Part shown: positions 4,893-12,127 of the stretch, one piece after another
Layout: the number at the start of each line of letters is the position of its first letter
Numbering within the stretch: position 1 is the stretch's first letter
Assembly (NCBI GenBank): GCA_020351895.1
Contig: CP070672.1
Coordinates: 2,204,075 to 2,216,201, forward strand
DNA: 12,127 nucleotides
Direction: 5' to 3'
Origin: Thermoplasmata archaeon
GTDB lineage: Archaea > Thermoplasmatota > Thermoplasmata > GCA-020350865
Translations under genes and position numbers: made by a program
The notes under the pieces: model-generated
What the model was told of the DNA's origin: nothing
Databases searched by the model: none
The model's input: the letters and a program-made list of their open reading frames with translations, nothing else

Positions 4893-5924
4893 TTAAGTTG
4901 GAACTATGGTTACCGAATCAGAACCTCTAATCGGGGTGCCACTATAAGTTTCTCCCTCAAGTTTTGCTTCGCTTGTTCCTAAATCCGGTTCAAATCCATC
5001 ATGTATTATGTGAACTACTAAATCGAGTAACCCATCGCCATTTACATCTTCAAGTGCTGCTTGGGGTGCATCACTTTTTCCCCTTAGTTTGACCTCAGCG
5101 CCTGCAAGCGCCACTGTTAATGGGTCTACAGTTGCAGCATCGAAATCCTCGGTTGATAGAATTGCCACAGGTATCGTTCCCTTAGCGCCCATATTGATCG
5201 AGTTTGGATCGCTGCCCGGTTTGATGTCTATATCTACCTCTATGTAAGTTGGGGCGTATATACCTATTAAGCCCTCATTGTTCCAAATTTCCAGAATATC
5301 GGTATCTGGATTTGAGGGATCAAGTTCACTTACAGAATTTCCGTTGTTATAATATAGGTAATTCACATTGTTGAAGATCGGGTGAGCGGATGTGACTGGA
5401 ATTCCAGATAATACATGTACAAGGTTGTAATATTCTCCGAAGTTCAACCCAAATGCGTTCAGAAAAGTATTCCACATTTGGGCCTCAACAATTGGACCGT
5501 ACCAGCCAGTACCACCTGCAAGATAGACATTACCTCCTGCATTGACATAGTCGATCAGAACGGTATTATCAGCCGCATTTCCGGCCAAGAAAATTGCATC
5601 GTATTGCAATAGATTAGGAAGTGAAAAATCTATAGCAATCGATACAGTCCACGTATGGCCCGCCCCAGTCATTGTTGAGGTAAGAGTGGAACCGGTCAGA
5701 CCGAAGTTTGTGGAATAGGCAAGAAAGTTCCCGGTATTTCCGTCCGTAAACCAATTCGCGACATTAAGTGCAAATTGGGCGGTATCTGTGGGTTTTGTAA
5801 GAAAACCCGTTTCGCTAAATGTCCACTCATCGTTGTTCACAACAATTTTTCCGGGGATGTGGTCCGCGCTCACGTTCGTAGACACTACCACTGCAAAAGC
5901 GGCAACGCACATCAAGAGACACAA
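4893..5924 (-). CDS. Secreted protein with GATase-like and D-I-K-P-G-S-type domains; signal peptide cut by a stop codon
   Basis: The longest open frame is 343 codons from a TTG at 5924. Residues 1-20 look like the hydrophobic core and cleavage region of a signal peptide (A-F-A-V-V-V-S-T-N-V-S-A). About 45-180 resemble a GATase1-like fold, with Y-D-A-I-F-L-A-G and the N-A-G-G-N-V-Y-L-A-G-G-T-G turn; no catalytic Cys is evident. About 229-306 form a C-terminal module known from secreted bacterial and archaeal proteins (D-I-D-I-K-P-G-S, G-T-I-P-V-A-I-L, E-D-V-N-G-D-G-L-L-D-L), with an EF-hand-like D-x-N-x-D calcium loop. The better start is ATG 5951, which has an SD and would restore a basic n-region (K-K-T-S-I-F-L), but its third codon is TAA. 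As sequenced, translation must start at TTG 5924 or ATG 5912, weakening secretion. It may be a recent pseudogene or contain a base error. Confidence 0.72.
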   Translation of the reverse strand: MCLLMCVAAFAVVVSTNVSADHIPGKIVVNNDEWTFSETGFLTKPTDTAQFALNVANWFTDGNTGNFLAYSTNFGLTGSTLTSTMTGAGHTWTVSIAIDFSLPNLLQYDAIFLAGNAADNTVLIDYVNAGGNVYLAGGTGWYGPIVEAQMWNTFLNAFGLNFGEYYNLVHVLSGIPVTSAHPIFNNVNYLYYNNGNSVSELDPSNPDTDILEIWNNEGLIGIYAPTYIEVDIDIKPGSDPNSINMGAKGTIPVAILSTEDFDAATVDPLTVALAGAEVKLRGKSDAPQAALEDVNGDGLLDLVVHIIHDGFEPDLGTSEAKLEGETYSGTPIRGSDSVTIVPT

Positions 5925-5942
5925 AAATATACTTGTTTTCTT

Positions 5943-5965
5943 TTATCTCATATCTTACTCCCTCC
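5943..5965 (-). other. Shine-Dalgarno and ATG followed by an in-frame TAA
   Basis: On the minus strand GGAGG (5965-5961) lies 9 nt before ATG (5951-5949). The next codons are AGA (5948-5946) and TAA (5945-5943). The following codons K-K-T-S-I-F-L-C run straight into the secreted-protein frame. The signals for a normal start are intact, and only the third codon blocks the frame. Confidence 0.7.
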
Positions 5966-6024
5966 TTGTATTGGCCCTTCCGAGAATACCACCCTGGCGA
6001 TTCCCTTCTAAAGCCGGACCAGTA

Positions 6025-6032
6025 ATATATTT
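6025..6032 (-). promoter_or_regulatory. TATA-like element of the secreted-protein gene
   Basis: AAATATAT on the minus strand would place transcription start near 6002. That leaves a leader of about 50 nt carrying the SD before ATG 5951. The surrounding sequence is A/T-rich, so the exact box is uncertain. Confidence 0.4.
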
Positions 6033-6058
6033 AGAAATATTTTTTAATTTCTGTTAAT

Positions 6059-6218
6059 ATGGAGTGCACCCCAAAGGAGCTATATTCCTTCTTGGATGGA
6101 CCCCAGAACCTCCATCCCGATAATAAGCATGTCAAAGCATAAGATCAGGCAACAGCCACAGGTTTTGAGGGATGAGGAGGGTGTGGAGTTTGTGAGGAAG
6201 GATAATAAATCGATTTAA
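6059..6218 (+). pseudogene. Frameshifted remnant resembling a DpnI C-terminal-type winged helix
   Basis: From ATG 6059 the frame reads M-E-C-T-P-K-E-L-Y-S-F-L-D then L-H-P-D-N-K-H-V-K-A and stops. If one base (T6140) is skipped, it continues K-I-R-Q-Q-P-Q-V-L-R-D-E and E-F-V-R to a TAA at 6216-6218, about 52 codons in total. The order P-x-N-x-H-[VI] / K-I-R-Q-Q-[LP]-Q-V-L-R-D / E-F matches, from memory, the winged-helix domain at the C-terminus of DpnI-type proteins and their stand-alone relatives. The usual G-x-Y-R ending is missing. I read it as a decayed or partial gene. A base-call error at 6140 could instead make it a short intact gene. Confidence 0.55.
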
Positions 6219-6278
6219 GAGTAATTGCCTACTTTTACCTAATAAGACTTCGTAATTATTTAATGCAAATTAAAATAG

Positions 6279-9200
6279 CTATCTGTTCAATAAACCGCAT
6301 AGCCCACAATTTGAACAGCGAACTTGTAACGGCCTTTCAAGTGATGTTACCTCAAAGACATTACCACAACCAGGACAACTCACCTGCATAGCTGTCACTT
6401 TCGATTGCCCCTTCTTCAGCAAGGTGATTATTATTATTACAATAGCGATAATTATCACCAACACAATACCTTCTAATAAAATAATGGTTGGAATTGCCTC
6501 TTCCTTTTTATCGGGTTCAATTGAACCGTCATCATCGGAGTTGCTATCTTCTTCAATTATTAATGTAGCGGTCACAGATTCAGACCATAGGTACGTGTCA
6601 TCCCTTACTCTAAAAGTGATGACATGCTCACCGATATTCAAAGTGGATAAACTGAATGACGCATCTGTACTTATACAACCATCAATGTCAGATTCCCACA
6701 AGTAGGATGTTATTATGCCATCATCAATTCCATGGCCCGTAAAGGTGATGGTTTCACCTTTTACAGCCGGATTCGGCGAGATGGAATCTATATATGCTAT
6801 CGGCGCTTGATCGTCTGGTATGGATTCTATCACCAGATTAGCGGTAACATTTTCAGACCAGGTTCCTTGGTCGTCCTTGACCCTAAAAGAAATGACATGT
6901 GTCCCTGCTGATAAAGATGATGTTGTGAAGGAATCTAAAAAACTCAATTTCCCATGGATATCAGATGCCCAGAAGTAAGATTCTATTATACCATCTTTAT
7001 CATAGCCATGACCAGTGAAACTAACTGTTTCTCCTTTTATTGCAGGATTAGGCTCGATTTTATCGAGATAGGCGATTGGAGCTTGATTTATTACATCCAC
7101 AGATGATATAATTGTGAACAGGAACAAAGAGGATTTCGAATTCCCAGCGATATCAAGTGCATTGATTTGGACAGCATAATCACCATCAGGCCATCCTTCT
7201 GTAGAAATATCAAAGGGTTCTGATAAGGAAATACAAGCTCCTTTATTAATAGAATGATTTACGTGCATAAGGTTTGAATCAGTGATAGAGAAATCCAAAA
7301 TGGTTCCACCTAGAATTTCGGAATTATTGATGGGAAAATTTAAAAAGATAGTGGGATTTAAAGAATCTATTGTAAAGAAAAATGTTTTGAAAACAAAATT
7401 CTCATTCGAATCAACAGCCTTTATTCGAACTTCGTGTCGCCCATCGGTCCATCCCGTGGTAGAAATATCGTAGGGTGGTTCCAAAGGATGTTCTGATCCA
7501 CCATCAGGAGAAAAACCGATAGAAATGGCATTATAAATATGGAAATCGAGAATAACACCTGGTTGAATAATAGAATTATTTTCCGGAGATATCAATCGAA
7601 TTTCTAAAGGTAAAGTATCAATAATCGGTTCCTTCAAGGGATACTTATCCATGGAATCAGAGTCAATCATATAGGGCAGGTCTCCTATCCCATCTTCGCC
7701 TTGAACATCTTGGTTGGGACCTTTGTAATTGTCATCACCATTATAATCGGACCAGTAATTACCACCTATGGGATAAGTAATATTCCAGAAGTTAAGAGGG
7801 CTATCATCAAAAGCTTGGTTTTGATTGTCAATGAGGTTATTGCAATATATGGTGTTATTTTCTGATCCATTGATATAAATACCGTATTCACTATTGGAAT
7901 TTATCTTATTTTTTACGAAAGTGTTGTTGATGGATGACGAGCTGATATAAATCCCATAACCATTATCCAGGATTTCGTTGCTAGTTATACTGCTTTCTCT
8001 GGACTCGCTTGTGATATATATACCACGGTTACTGTTGCTTGAGATATTATTGTCAGTTATTAAATTGTGATCTGACCATGAATCTAGAATGATGCCATTG
8101 TCGTTTCCTATGATCGTATTACCGACAATGTAATTATATTCTCCCCTTGACCAAAGTTGTATACCACAATCGTTGTTGGAAAGTAAGTTATTCGAAATGC
8201 TGTTGTTTGAGGACTTTGAAATATAAATTCCGTTATAGCTGTACATGGCTATGTTGTTTGAAATGTTATTGTAGGAAGCAGTATCAATATAAATTGCATG
8301 GACCCCACTTAGTGAAAAGTTATTGTTAAATGCTACGTTGTTGATTGAGTGGTACCATATGCAGAAGCTATACTGATTATCCGATCCTTTATTGCTAAAT
8401 ATCAGGTTGTTGTTCGATGATTGGTCGATTAACATGCCTTGTCCATTATCGACGATATTGTTGTTAAAAATACTATTGTTTGATGATGCAACGAGCCATA
8501 AACCTAAACCCATCCATGCTTTCGATCGAATCAGATTGTGTGATATAGTATTTTGTGTTGATGAATCGAGATAGATACCGTAATCAAAACTAATACAATC
8601 ATTATATGTAATGTTATTGTTAGAGGAGTTTTCTAAAAAGACACAGTAGATGTTGTTTATAAATAGATTATAGGCAATTTTATTGTCATAAGATCGATTG
8701 AGATAGATACAATATGAATTTAATGCTCTGCTGTTACAAAAGGTATTATTCATGATATTGATATTTGTCGAATCCTGTGAGTATATCCCAAACAAGATGT
8801 TGGAAGAGATGTTATTACCTAAAATATCGTTATCAGAAATCGAATCCAGATAGATACCTACCGAGTTATTCACTACAGAATTTTTTGCTATAATATTATT
8901 GTTGGACGACGACTCTAGAATGAAACTGTATCGGTTGTAATGTACATTATTGTTGAAAATCTTACAATACCGAGCATTTCTAAGTACTATACCCGAATTA
9001 GAAAATCGATTATTACCTGTAATTGTAAATCCTGTGATGTTCACCCAATCTGCTCTTACTGATATAATATCAATAATTGGAATCCTAGTATTAATAACAG
9101 TTGTGTTTCTATCCTCCCCTGTTAAATTTAATGTCTTATCGATTAATATCACTTCTTCATAAGGTGCTCCTTCCTCATATACAAATACCGTATCCCCAGA

Positions 9201-9389
9201 ATCTGCTGCGTTTATTGCGGCTTGGATGCTTGAATAATTCCCATCGCCGTTGCCTCCCACATATAAAGTATTACCTCCCCATTTATCTGTACCAGCGTTC
9301 GCTACATAGGACTCGAAGGCGAGAAATCTGAAAAAACATGCGACCAACAGCAGGATCACAATTTCTATTATGATTGATTTAATCTTCAT
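6279..9389 (-). CDS. NosD-like beta-helix / Ig-like / PKD-like surface protein with membrane helix and cytoplasmic zinc ribbon
   Basis: This 1036-residue protein starts with a signal peptide or anchor (4-31). Residues about 42-545 form a right-handed beta-helix of N-rich turns (N-N-x-I, G-I-Y-I/L) full of N-x-S/T glycosylation sequons. The NosD-type ending follows (G-G-N-Y-W-S-D-Y, D-G-I-G-D-L-P-Y). Two Ig-like repeats cover about 588-765 (both with D-I-S-T-x-G-W-x-D-G). Two PKD-like repeats cover about 773-857 and 863-948 (both with P-N-P-A-x-K-G-E-T). After an acidic linker come a membrane helix (about 966-989) and a cytoplasmic zinc ribbon, C1005-x2-C1008 and C1025-x2-C1028. It is likely a surface receptor or adhesin; the ligand is unknown. 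Beta-helices of this type often bind or process polysaccharide, but no catalytic site is seen. ATG 9389 has only weak purine-rich sequence upstream. Confidence 0.88.
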   Translation of the reverse strand: MKIKSIIIEIVILLLVACFFRFLAFESYVANAGTDKWGGNTLYVGGNGDGNYSSIQAAINAADSGDTVFVYEEGAPYEEVILIDKTLNLTGEDRNTTVINTRIPIIDIISVRADWVNITGFTITGNNRFSNSGIVLRNARYCKIFNNNVHYNRYSFILESSSNNNIIAKNSVVNNSVGIYLDSISDNDILGNNISSNILFGIYSQDSTNINIMNNTFCNSRALNSYCIYLNRSYDNKIAYNLFINNIYCVFLENSSNNNITYNDCISFDYGIYLDSSTQNTISHNLIRSKAWMGLGLWLVASSNNSIFNNNIVDNGQGMLIDQSSNNNLIFSNKGSDNQYSFCIWYHSINNVAFNNNFSLSGVHAIYIDTASYNNISNNIAMYSYNGIYISKSSNNSISNNLLSNNDCGIQLWSRGEYNYIVGNTIIGNDNGIILDSWSDHNLITDNNISSNSNRGIYITSESRESSITSNEILDNGYGIYISSSSINNTFVKNKINSNSEYGIYINGSENNTIYCNNLIDNQNQAFDDSPLNFWNITYPIGGNYWSDYNGDDNYKGPNQDVQGEDGIGDLPYMIDSDSMDKYPLKEPIIDTLPLEIRLISPENNSIIQPGVILDFHIYNAISIGFSPDGGSEHPLEPPYDISTTGWTDGRHEVRIKAVDSNENFVFKTFFFTIDSLNPTIFLNFPINNSEILGGTILDFSITDSNLMHVNHSINKGACISLSEPFDISTEGWPDGDYAVQINALDIAGNSKSSLFLFTIISSVDVINQAPIAYLDKIEPNPAIKGETVSFTGHGYDKDGIIESYFWASDIHGKLSFLDSFTTSSLSAGTHVISFRVKDDQGTWSENVTANLVIESIPDDQAPIAYIDSISPNPAVKGETITFTGHGIDDGIITSYLWESDIDGCISTDASFSLSTLNIGEHVITFRVRDDTYLWSESVTATLIIEEDSNSDDDGSIEPDKKEEAIPTIILLEGIVLVIIIAIVIIIITLLKKGQSKVTAMQVSCPGCGNVFEVTSLERPLQVRCSNCGLCGLLNR

Positions 9390-9437
9390 GCTAACATTCC
9401 CTTTGGCCTTCCTTTGCTTTTAATTAATTAAGGGAAT

Positions 9438-9445
9438 ATATTTAA
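9438..9445 (-). promoter_or_regulatory. TATA box of the 1036-residue gene
   Basis: TTAAATAT on the minus strand predicts a start near 9415 and a purine-rich leader of about 25 nt before ATG 9389. This surface-protein gene thus appears leadered, unlike the regulators in the left part. Confidence 0.45.
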
Positions 9446-9557
9446 TAGATTTGGTACACTTTTTAGACAATTATTTTACAATAATGAATGAAAATTATAG
9501 AGTGGACATGCCCCTGCTTCCCAATCAACCCCCAACTGAGCAGTTCCAATCATCCAC

Positions 9558-9576
9558 TTTTTTGAATACCAAAAAA
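9558..9576 (-). terminator. Possible terminator downstream of the membrane regulator
   Basis: The sequence TTTTTTG, a 5-nt loop, then CAAAAAA is a perfect A/T-rich inverted repeat that gives a T-run on either strand. It lies about 90 bp after the regulator's stop codon and upstream of the next gene's promoter. It could separate the two transcription units. Confidence 0.3.
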
Positions 9577-9663
9577 TCCAGATCTTCTCTCTCGATTGCC
9601 CTAACCTTACGAAAATCCACCATACTTACCCCATTTGACCTGAATCGATCTAGAGTTATCTTA

Positions 9664-11355
9664 CTAAGCTTCCCCCTCGGCCTCAACCGGGTAATACCTT
9701 ATCTTGCGGCTTCCTTCCCTTACACTGCGGATGAGGCCCGCATAATCCAGGGCATTGATATTATAGCTTATCTTCTGCCGGGAGGTTCTCAGGATAGCCG
9801 CGATCTTGCTCTGGGTGGAACCCGGGTACTGCTTTACCACTGAAATGATCTTTTTCTGGATTTCGTTGATATATATCGATAGATCCTCGGATTTGGAGAA
9901 AACACCCTTGATGTAGAACCGCCTGTGCCTTCCCTCCTTTGTCGAATGTATGAATTCCGTTTTCTCCAGGAAATTCAAATGATACACCAGATTGCCGTTT
10001 TTAAAGGAGAATTTCTTCTTCAGTTCTGTGAACGTGACACCGGGATTATGTTCTATGTAATTGAAGAGCCTGCCCCTGTGAAAATGATCCAGAACTTTTT
10101 CCTTCTTGATCCGGGTGTAGAGTGGAATGAATATGAGAAGGAGAATCTTGTACCTTCCCAACTCAGATCCGCCATAAATGACCCCCAGACAGGTAATCGA
10201 GGCTAGGACAATGATCAGAAAACCGGATTCCACTGTGAAGAAGGAAGAACTTTCCCCCTCGGACACCAGAAGTTCCATTGAGGTTGACCTGTGAATCGGC
10301 CCAAAGGTGATGGACGCTTCTACAGTGTAGGTCCCGGTGCTATTGGGAGCCGTTATAAGTACCTCGTAATTTCCGTTCACATCCGATTGTGTGGACCAGT
10401 TGCTTTGGGTCTCTGGTATTTCGATCTTCACATTCAAAAGGGGTACTTCGATACCTGGGAGCTCAGGGGAGAATTCGATCTCGACGCTGCCAGAAATCTC
10501 CACCTCCTGCCCTGGGCGGCAACTTAATTTATTCAGGTCCTCAACCACCGTGATTTGGATGGGGAGATGACGAACCTCAATGATTATCATATCCAAACCC
10601 AAGGCCAGGTTGTCATCCCTGACAATCAGTGTGACCGTGAACATTCCGTCTTCAAGGTATGTGTGCTCAACGCTCTCTCCGTATCCAGTTCTTCCGTCAC
10701 CGAATTCCCAGGTATAATTAAGGGTATCCATATCAGAGGGGGAATCCCGGGAATTGCTACCGTCCAGTAAGACTGGATTGTCCACAAAAGCCAAAAGATC
10801 TTCCCCAGCATCCGCAAGAGGTTTCTGGTTGACAACAATATCCCTTAAAACCATGTTGTTGCTCTCATCAGTTTCGTTTACAGCATCTTCCGGGTCCACA
10901 ACGGCGTAGATGACATGATCCTCGTCTTCACCAGAGGTGTTCCATTGAGTTGAAACAGGAATGGACAATCCAGGCTCCACTAAGACCTCATCCGAACCTA
11001 TGAGGTCGTTTTCCTCGGGAGGACCGTCATAGAACGCCACCAATGCTGTGGCATTTTCATCACCGTTGTTGGTGACTGTGGAATTGATCTGAATAGTCTC
11101 CCCCTCGTTTGGCTCCTCGATAGAAAATGTGATGTTTTTGCTCTTTCCTATAATTATGAGTGGGGGATCCAGAGTGAGGTCAGCACCAGGAGAGCGGGTG
11201 GCCCGGTCCAAAAGAGGGGGGTAAGATTCCCGAAGGTTGCCTGATTCGATCTCATCATCATATTCAAGGATTGCTATCTTTTGAATATCAATTGTCGAAA
11301 GGAGGACTAGCATGCAGAATGTCAACAGCAACACCATGCGGTAATCCTTTACCAT
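9664..11355 (-). CDS. Membrane-bound one-component regulator: CARDB-PKD outside, two winged helices inside
   Basis: From ATG 11355 the protein has 563 residues. It opens with a signal/anchor segment (M-V-K-D-Y-R then a hydrophobic run to about 21). A CARDB domain follows (about 65-176; T-N-N-G-D-E-N-A and N-E-T-D-E-S-N-N), then a PKD domain (177-262; W-E-F-G-D-G and H-T-Y) and an Ig-like domain (264-366). Two membrane helices lie at about 378-396 and 402-415. Inside are two wHTH domains: 419-484 (G-R-L-F-N-Y-I-E-H-N-P-G, L-V-Y-H-L-N-F-L-E) and 491-557 (S-R-Q-K-I-S-Y-N-I-N-A-L). It should sense an outside ligand or cell-wall state and act on DNA at the membrane. The frame is open to TTG 11415. 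ATG 11385 is a second alternative; I chose 11355 because it gives a compact signal segment. Confidence 0.86.
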   Translation of the reverse strand: MVKDYRMVLLLTFCMLVLLSTIDIQKIAILEYDDEIESGNLRESYPPLLDRATRSPGADLTLDPPLIIIGKSKNITFSIEEPNEGETIQINSTVTNNGDENATALVAFYDGPPEENDLIGSDEVLVEPGLSIPVSTQWNTSGEDEDHVIYAVVDPEDAVNETDESNNMVLRDIVVNQKPLADAGEDLLAFVDNPVLLDGSNSRDSPSDMDTLNYTWEFGDGRTGYGESVEHTYLEDGMFTVTLIVRDDNLALGLDMIIIEVRHLPIQITVVEDLNKLSCRPGQEVEISGSVEIEFSPELPGIEVPLLNVKIEIPETQSNWSTQSDVNGNYEVLITAPNSTGTYTVEASITFGPIHRSTSMELLVSEGESSSFFTVESGFLIIVLASITCLGVIYGGSELGRYKILLLIFIPLYTRIKKEKVLDHFHRGRLFNYIEHNPGVTFTELKKKFSFKNGNLVYHLNFLEKTEFIHSTKEGRHRRFYIKGVFSKSEDLSIYINEIQKKIISVVKQYPGSTQSKIAAILRTSRQKISYNINALDYAGLIRSVREGSRKIRYYPVEAEGEA

Positions 11356-11415
11356 AGTACCTAATAAATGAATGTTGTGGGCCATTATTAAGTATATTGG
11401 AACTTTTTTGGACAA

Positions 11416-11423
11416 CTATTTAA
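11416..11423 (-). promoter_or_regulatory. TATA-like element of the membrane regulator
   Basis: TTAAATAG on the minus strand would start transcription near 11393, upstream of both ATG 11385 and ATG 11355. A second A/T-rich octamer (11398-11391) could serve ATG 11355 instead. The choice between them is open. Confidence 0.35.
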
Positions 11424-11509
11424 TCTTTTGCATTGATGGCCCACATGACTACATTCGGGGTATGTGATCTTCAGCCCAATATCGATCATGGCTTCCGGGC
11501 CTTAGTACT

Positions 11510-12127
11510 TCACGGTAAATACCTTATGTCGGTCTTGTTCCTGCGGAATGTGTTGGACTTGACAGACACTTTGGAACCGTGCACAGTTATCCCAACGTTG
11601 TTATGGATAATCAGATTCTCTGTTATGGATCCATATGACTGGTAGAAGTATATGCCGTTTTCACAGTTTCTAACCACATTTTGCGAAATATCTGCCCAGG
11701 CTTTATACACTATTATCCCGTACCACCTGAATCCCCTGATGACGTTCTCTCTAACTAAGATGTAGCAGTCGATGTCGCAGGCAATCCCATAATCACCTAT
11801 GGCAATGTCATTACCTATGATTGTTGCCTGTGACAGGTAGGCGACATAGATTCCCCACAGACAGTTTCTAATGGTGTTGTCCTGTAACAAGGGTGCGCTC
11901 CACCATTCAACATAGATTCCGATATTGCTGTTTCTCACTGTGTTGTTCTTGACCAGGGGGGATGCGACCTTAGACCAGATACCATACCTAGAGGCGTGGT
12001 TCACCTGATTGTTCTCAATCGGGATTTCACAATAGTTGACCCATATGCCGTATTCAACGTTGTTGAAGATGTTGTCCTTTATGATTTCGCCTCTGCAATG
12101 GACTTCGCGCAAACCACCGCCTATGAA
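11510..12127 (-). CDS. Right-handed beta-helix protein, N-terminal part outside the window
   Basis: The frame is open to the window edge, so at least 205 codons belong to a longer gene. The TTG at 12112 is just an internal Leu codon, preceded by F-I-G-G-G. The visible part is a regular right-handed parallel beta-helix of about 22-24 residues per turn. Its turns read like N-N-x-V, G-I-W/Y-V (Y-G-I-W-V, Y-G-I-W-S, I-G-I-Y-V, W-G-I-Y-V, Y-G-I-A-C, Y-G-I-I-V, N-G-I-Y-F, V-G-I-T-V). The C-terminus (I-R-Y-L-P) ends within the helix, with no membrane anchor or sorting signal. It is probably secreted, with the signal peptide in the missing part. It belongs to the same broad class as the beta-helix in the 1036-residue protein, but its turns are richer in W and Y and poorer in N. 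Substrate unknown. Confidence 0.8.
   Translation of the reverse strand, partial: FIGGGLREVHCRGEIIKDNIFNNVEYGIWVNYCEIPIENNQVNHASRYGIWSKVASPLVKNNTVRNSNIGIYVEWWSAPLLQDNTIRNCLWGIYVAYLSQATIIGNDIAIGDYGIACDIDCYILVRENVIRGFRWYGIIVYKAWADISQNVVRNCENGIYFYQSYGSITENLIIHNNVGITVHGSKVSVKSNTFRRNKTDIRYLP

Noticed and set aside
9451..9843. Plus-strand 130-codon frame antisense to the membrane regulator
   Set aside because: Nearly half lies antisense to the clear wHTH-coding 3' end of the regulator. No promoter, RBS or motif supports it.
12110..12112. TTG 12112 as start of the beta-helix gene
   Set aside because: The frame continues to the window edge (F-I-G-G-G before it) with no SD, so the codon is internal and the gene is truncated by the window.

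Overview
The window looks archaeal, most likely from a Thermoplasmatota-type lineage (inference). Several genes have a TATA-like octamer centred 29-32 nt before a start codon with no Shine-Dalgarno site, as in leaderless archaeal transcripts. It also carries winged-helix (wHTH) regulators, MNT/HEPN pairs, and large secreted beta-helix, PKD and CARDB proteins. No rRNA, tRNA, transposase or CRISPR array was seen.

Left part (1-4.5 kb, defence/regulation-like). The 5' end of a minus-strand gene runs off the left edge and is divergent from a four-helix membrane protein of unknown function (145-1260). That gene meets a small wHTH regulator (1252-1647, minus) tail to tail. Two toxin-antitoxin-type cassettes follow. 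Each is a wHTH-MNT nucleotidyltransferase gene overlapping a downstream HEPN gene (1999-2975 and 3381-4464). The most striking observation is that both cassettes have phased 5-bp half-sites at the promoter/start in the same layout (5-N4-5-N6-5), but with different half-site sequences: TGAAC/GTTCA for the first and AGTAA/TTACT for the second. This suggests two autoregulated, mutually insulated HEPN-MNT modules whose antitoxin doubles as the repressor. The second cassette lies between two imperfect ~48-bp direct repeats, which may be the 3' ends of a decayed gene family.

Right part (4.9-12.1 kb, cell surface, all minus strand). In transcription order this holds: a right-handed beta-helix protein truncated by the window edge (11510-12127); a membrane-anchored one-component regulator with extracellular CARDB and PKD domains and two cytoplasmic wHTH domains (9664-11355); a 1036-residue NosD-like beta-helix/Ig-like/PKD-like protein with a C-terminal membrane helix and cytoplasmic zinc ribbon (6279-9389); and a secreted protein with a GATase-like N-terminal part and a D-I-K-P-G-S-type C-terminal domain (4893-5924). 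Spacing suggests separate transcription units. The natural ATG of the last gene is followed by an in-frame TAA at codon 3, cutting off its signal peptide. Between it and the 1036-residue gene is a plus-strand remnant, frameshifted by one base, that resembles a DpnI C-terminal-type winged helix.

The surface genes could form a sense-and-respond set, with the membrane regulator controlling neighbouring surface proteins; this is inferred from gene order only. The left part reads as a small accessory island holding two active-looking cassettes among decayed gene fragments.
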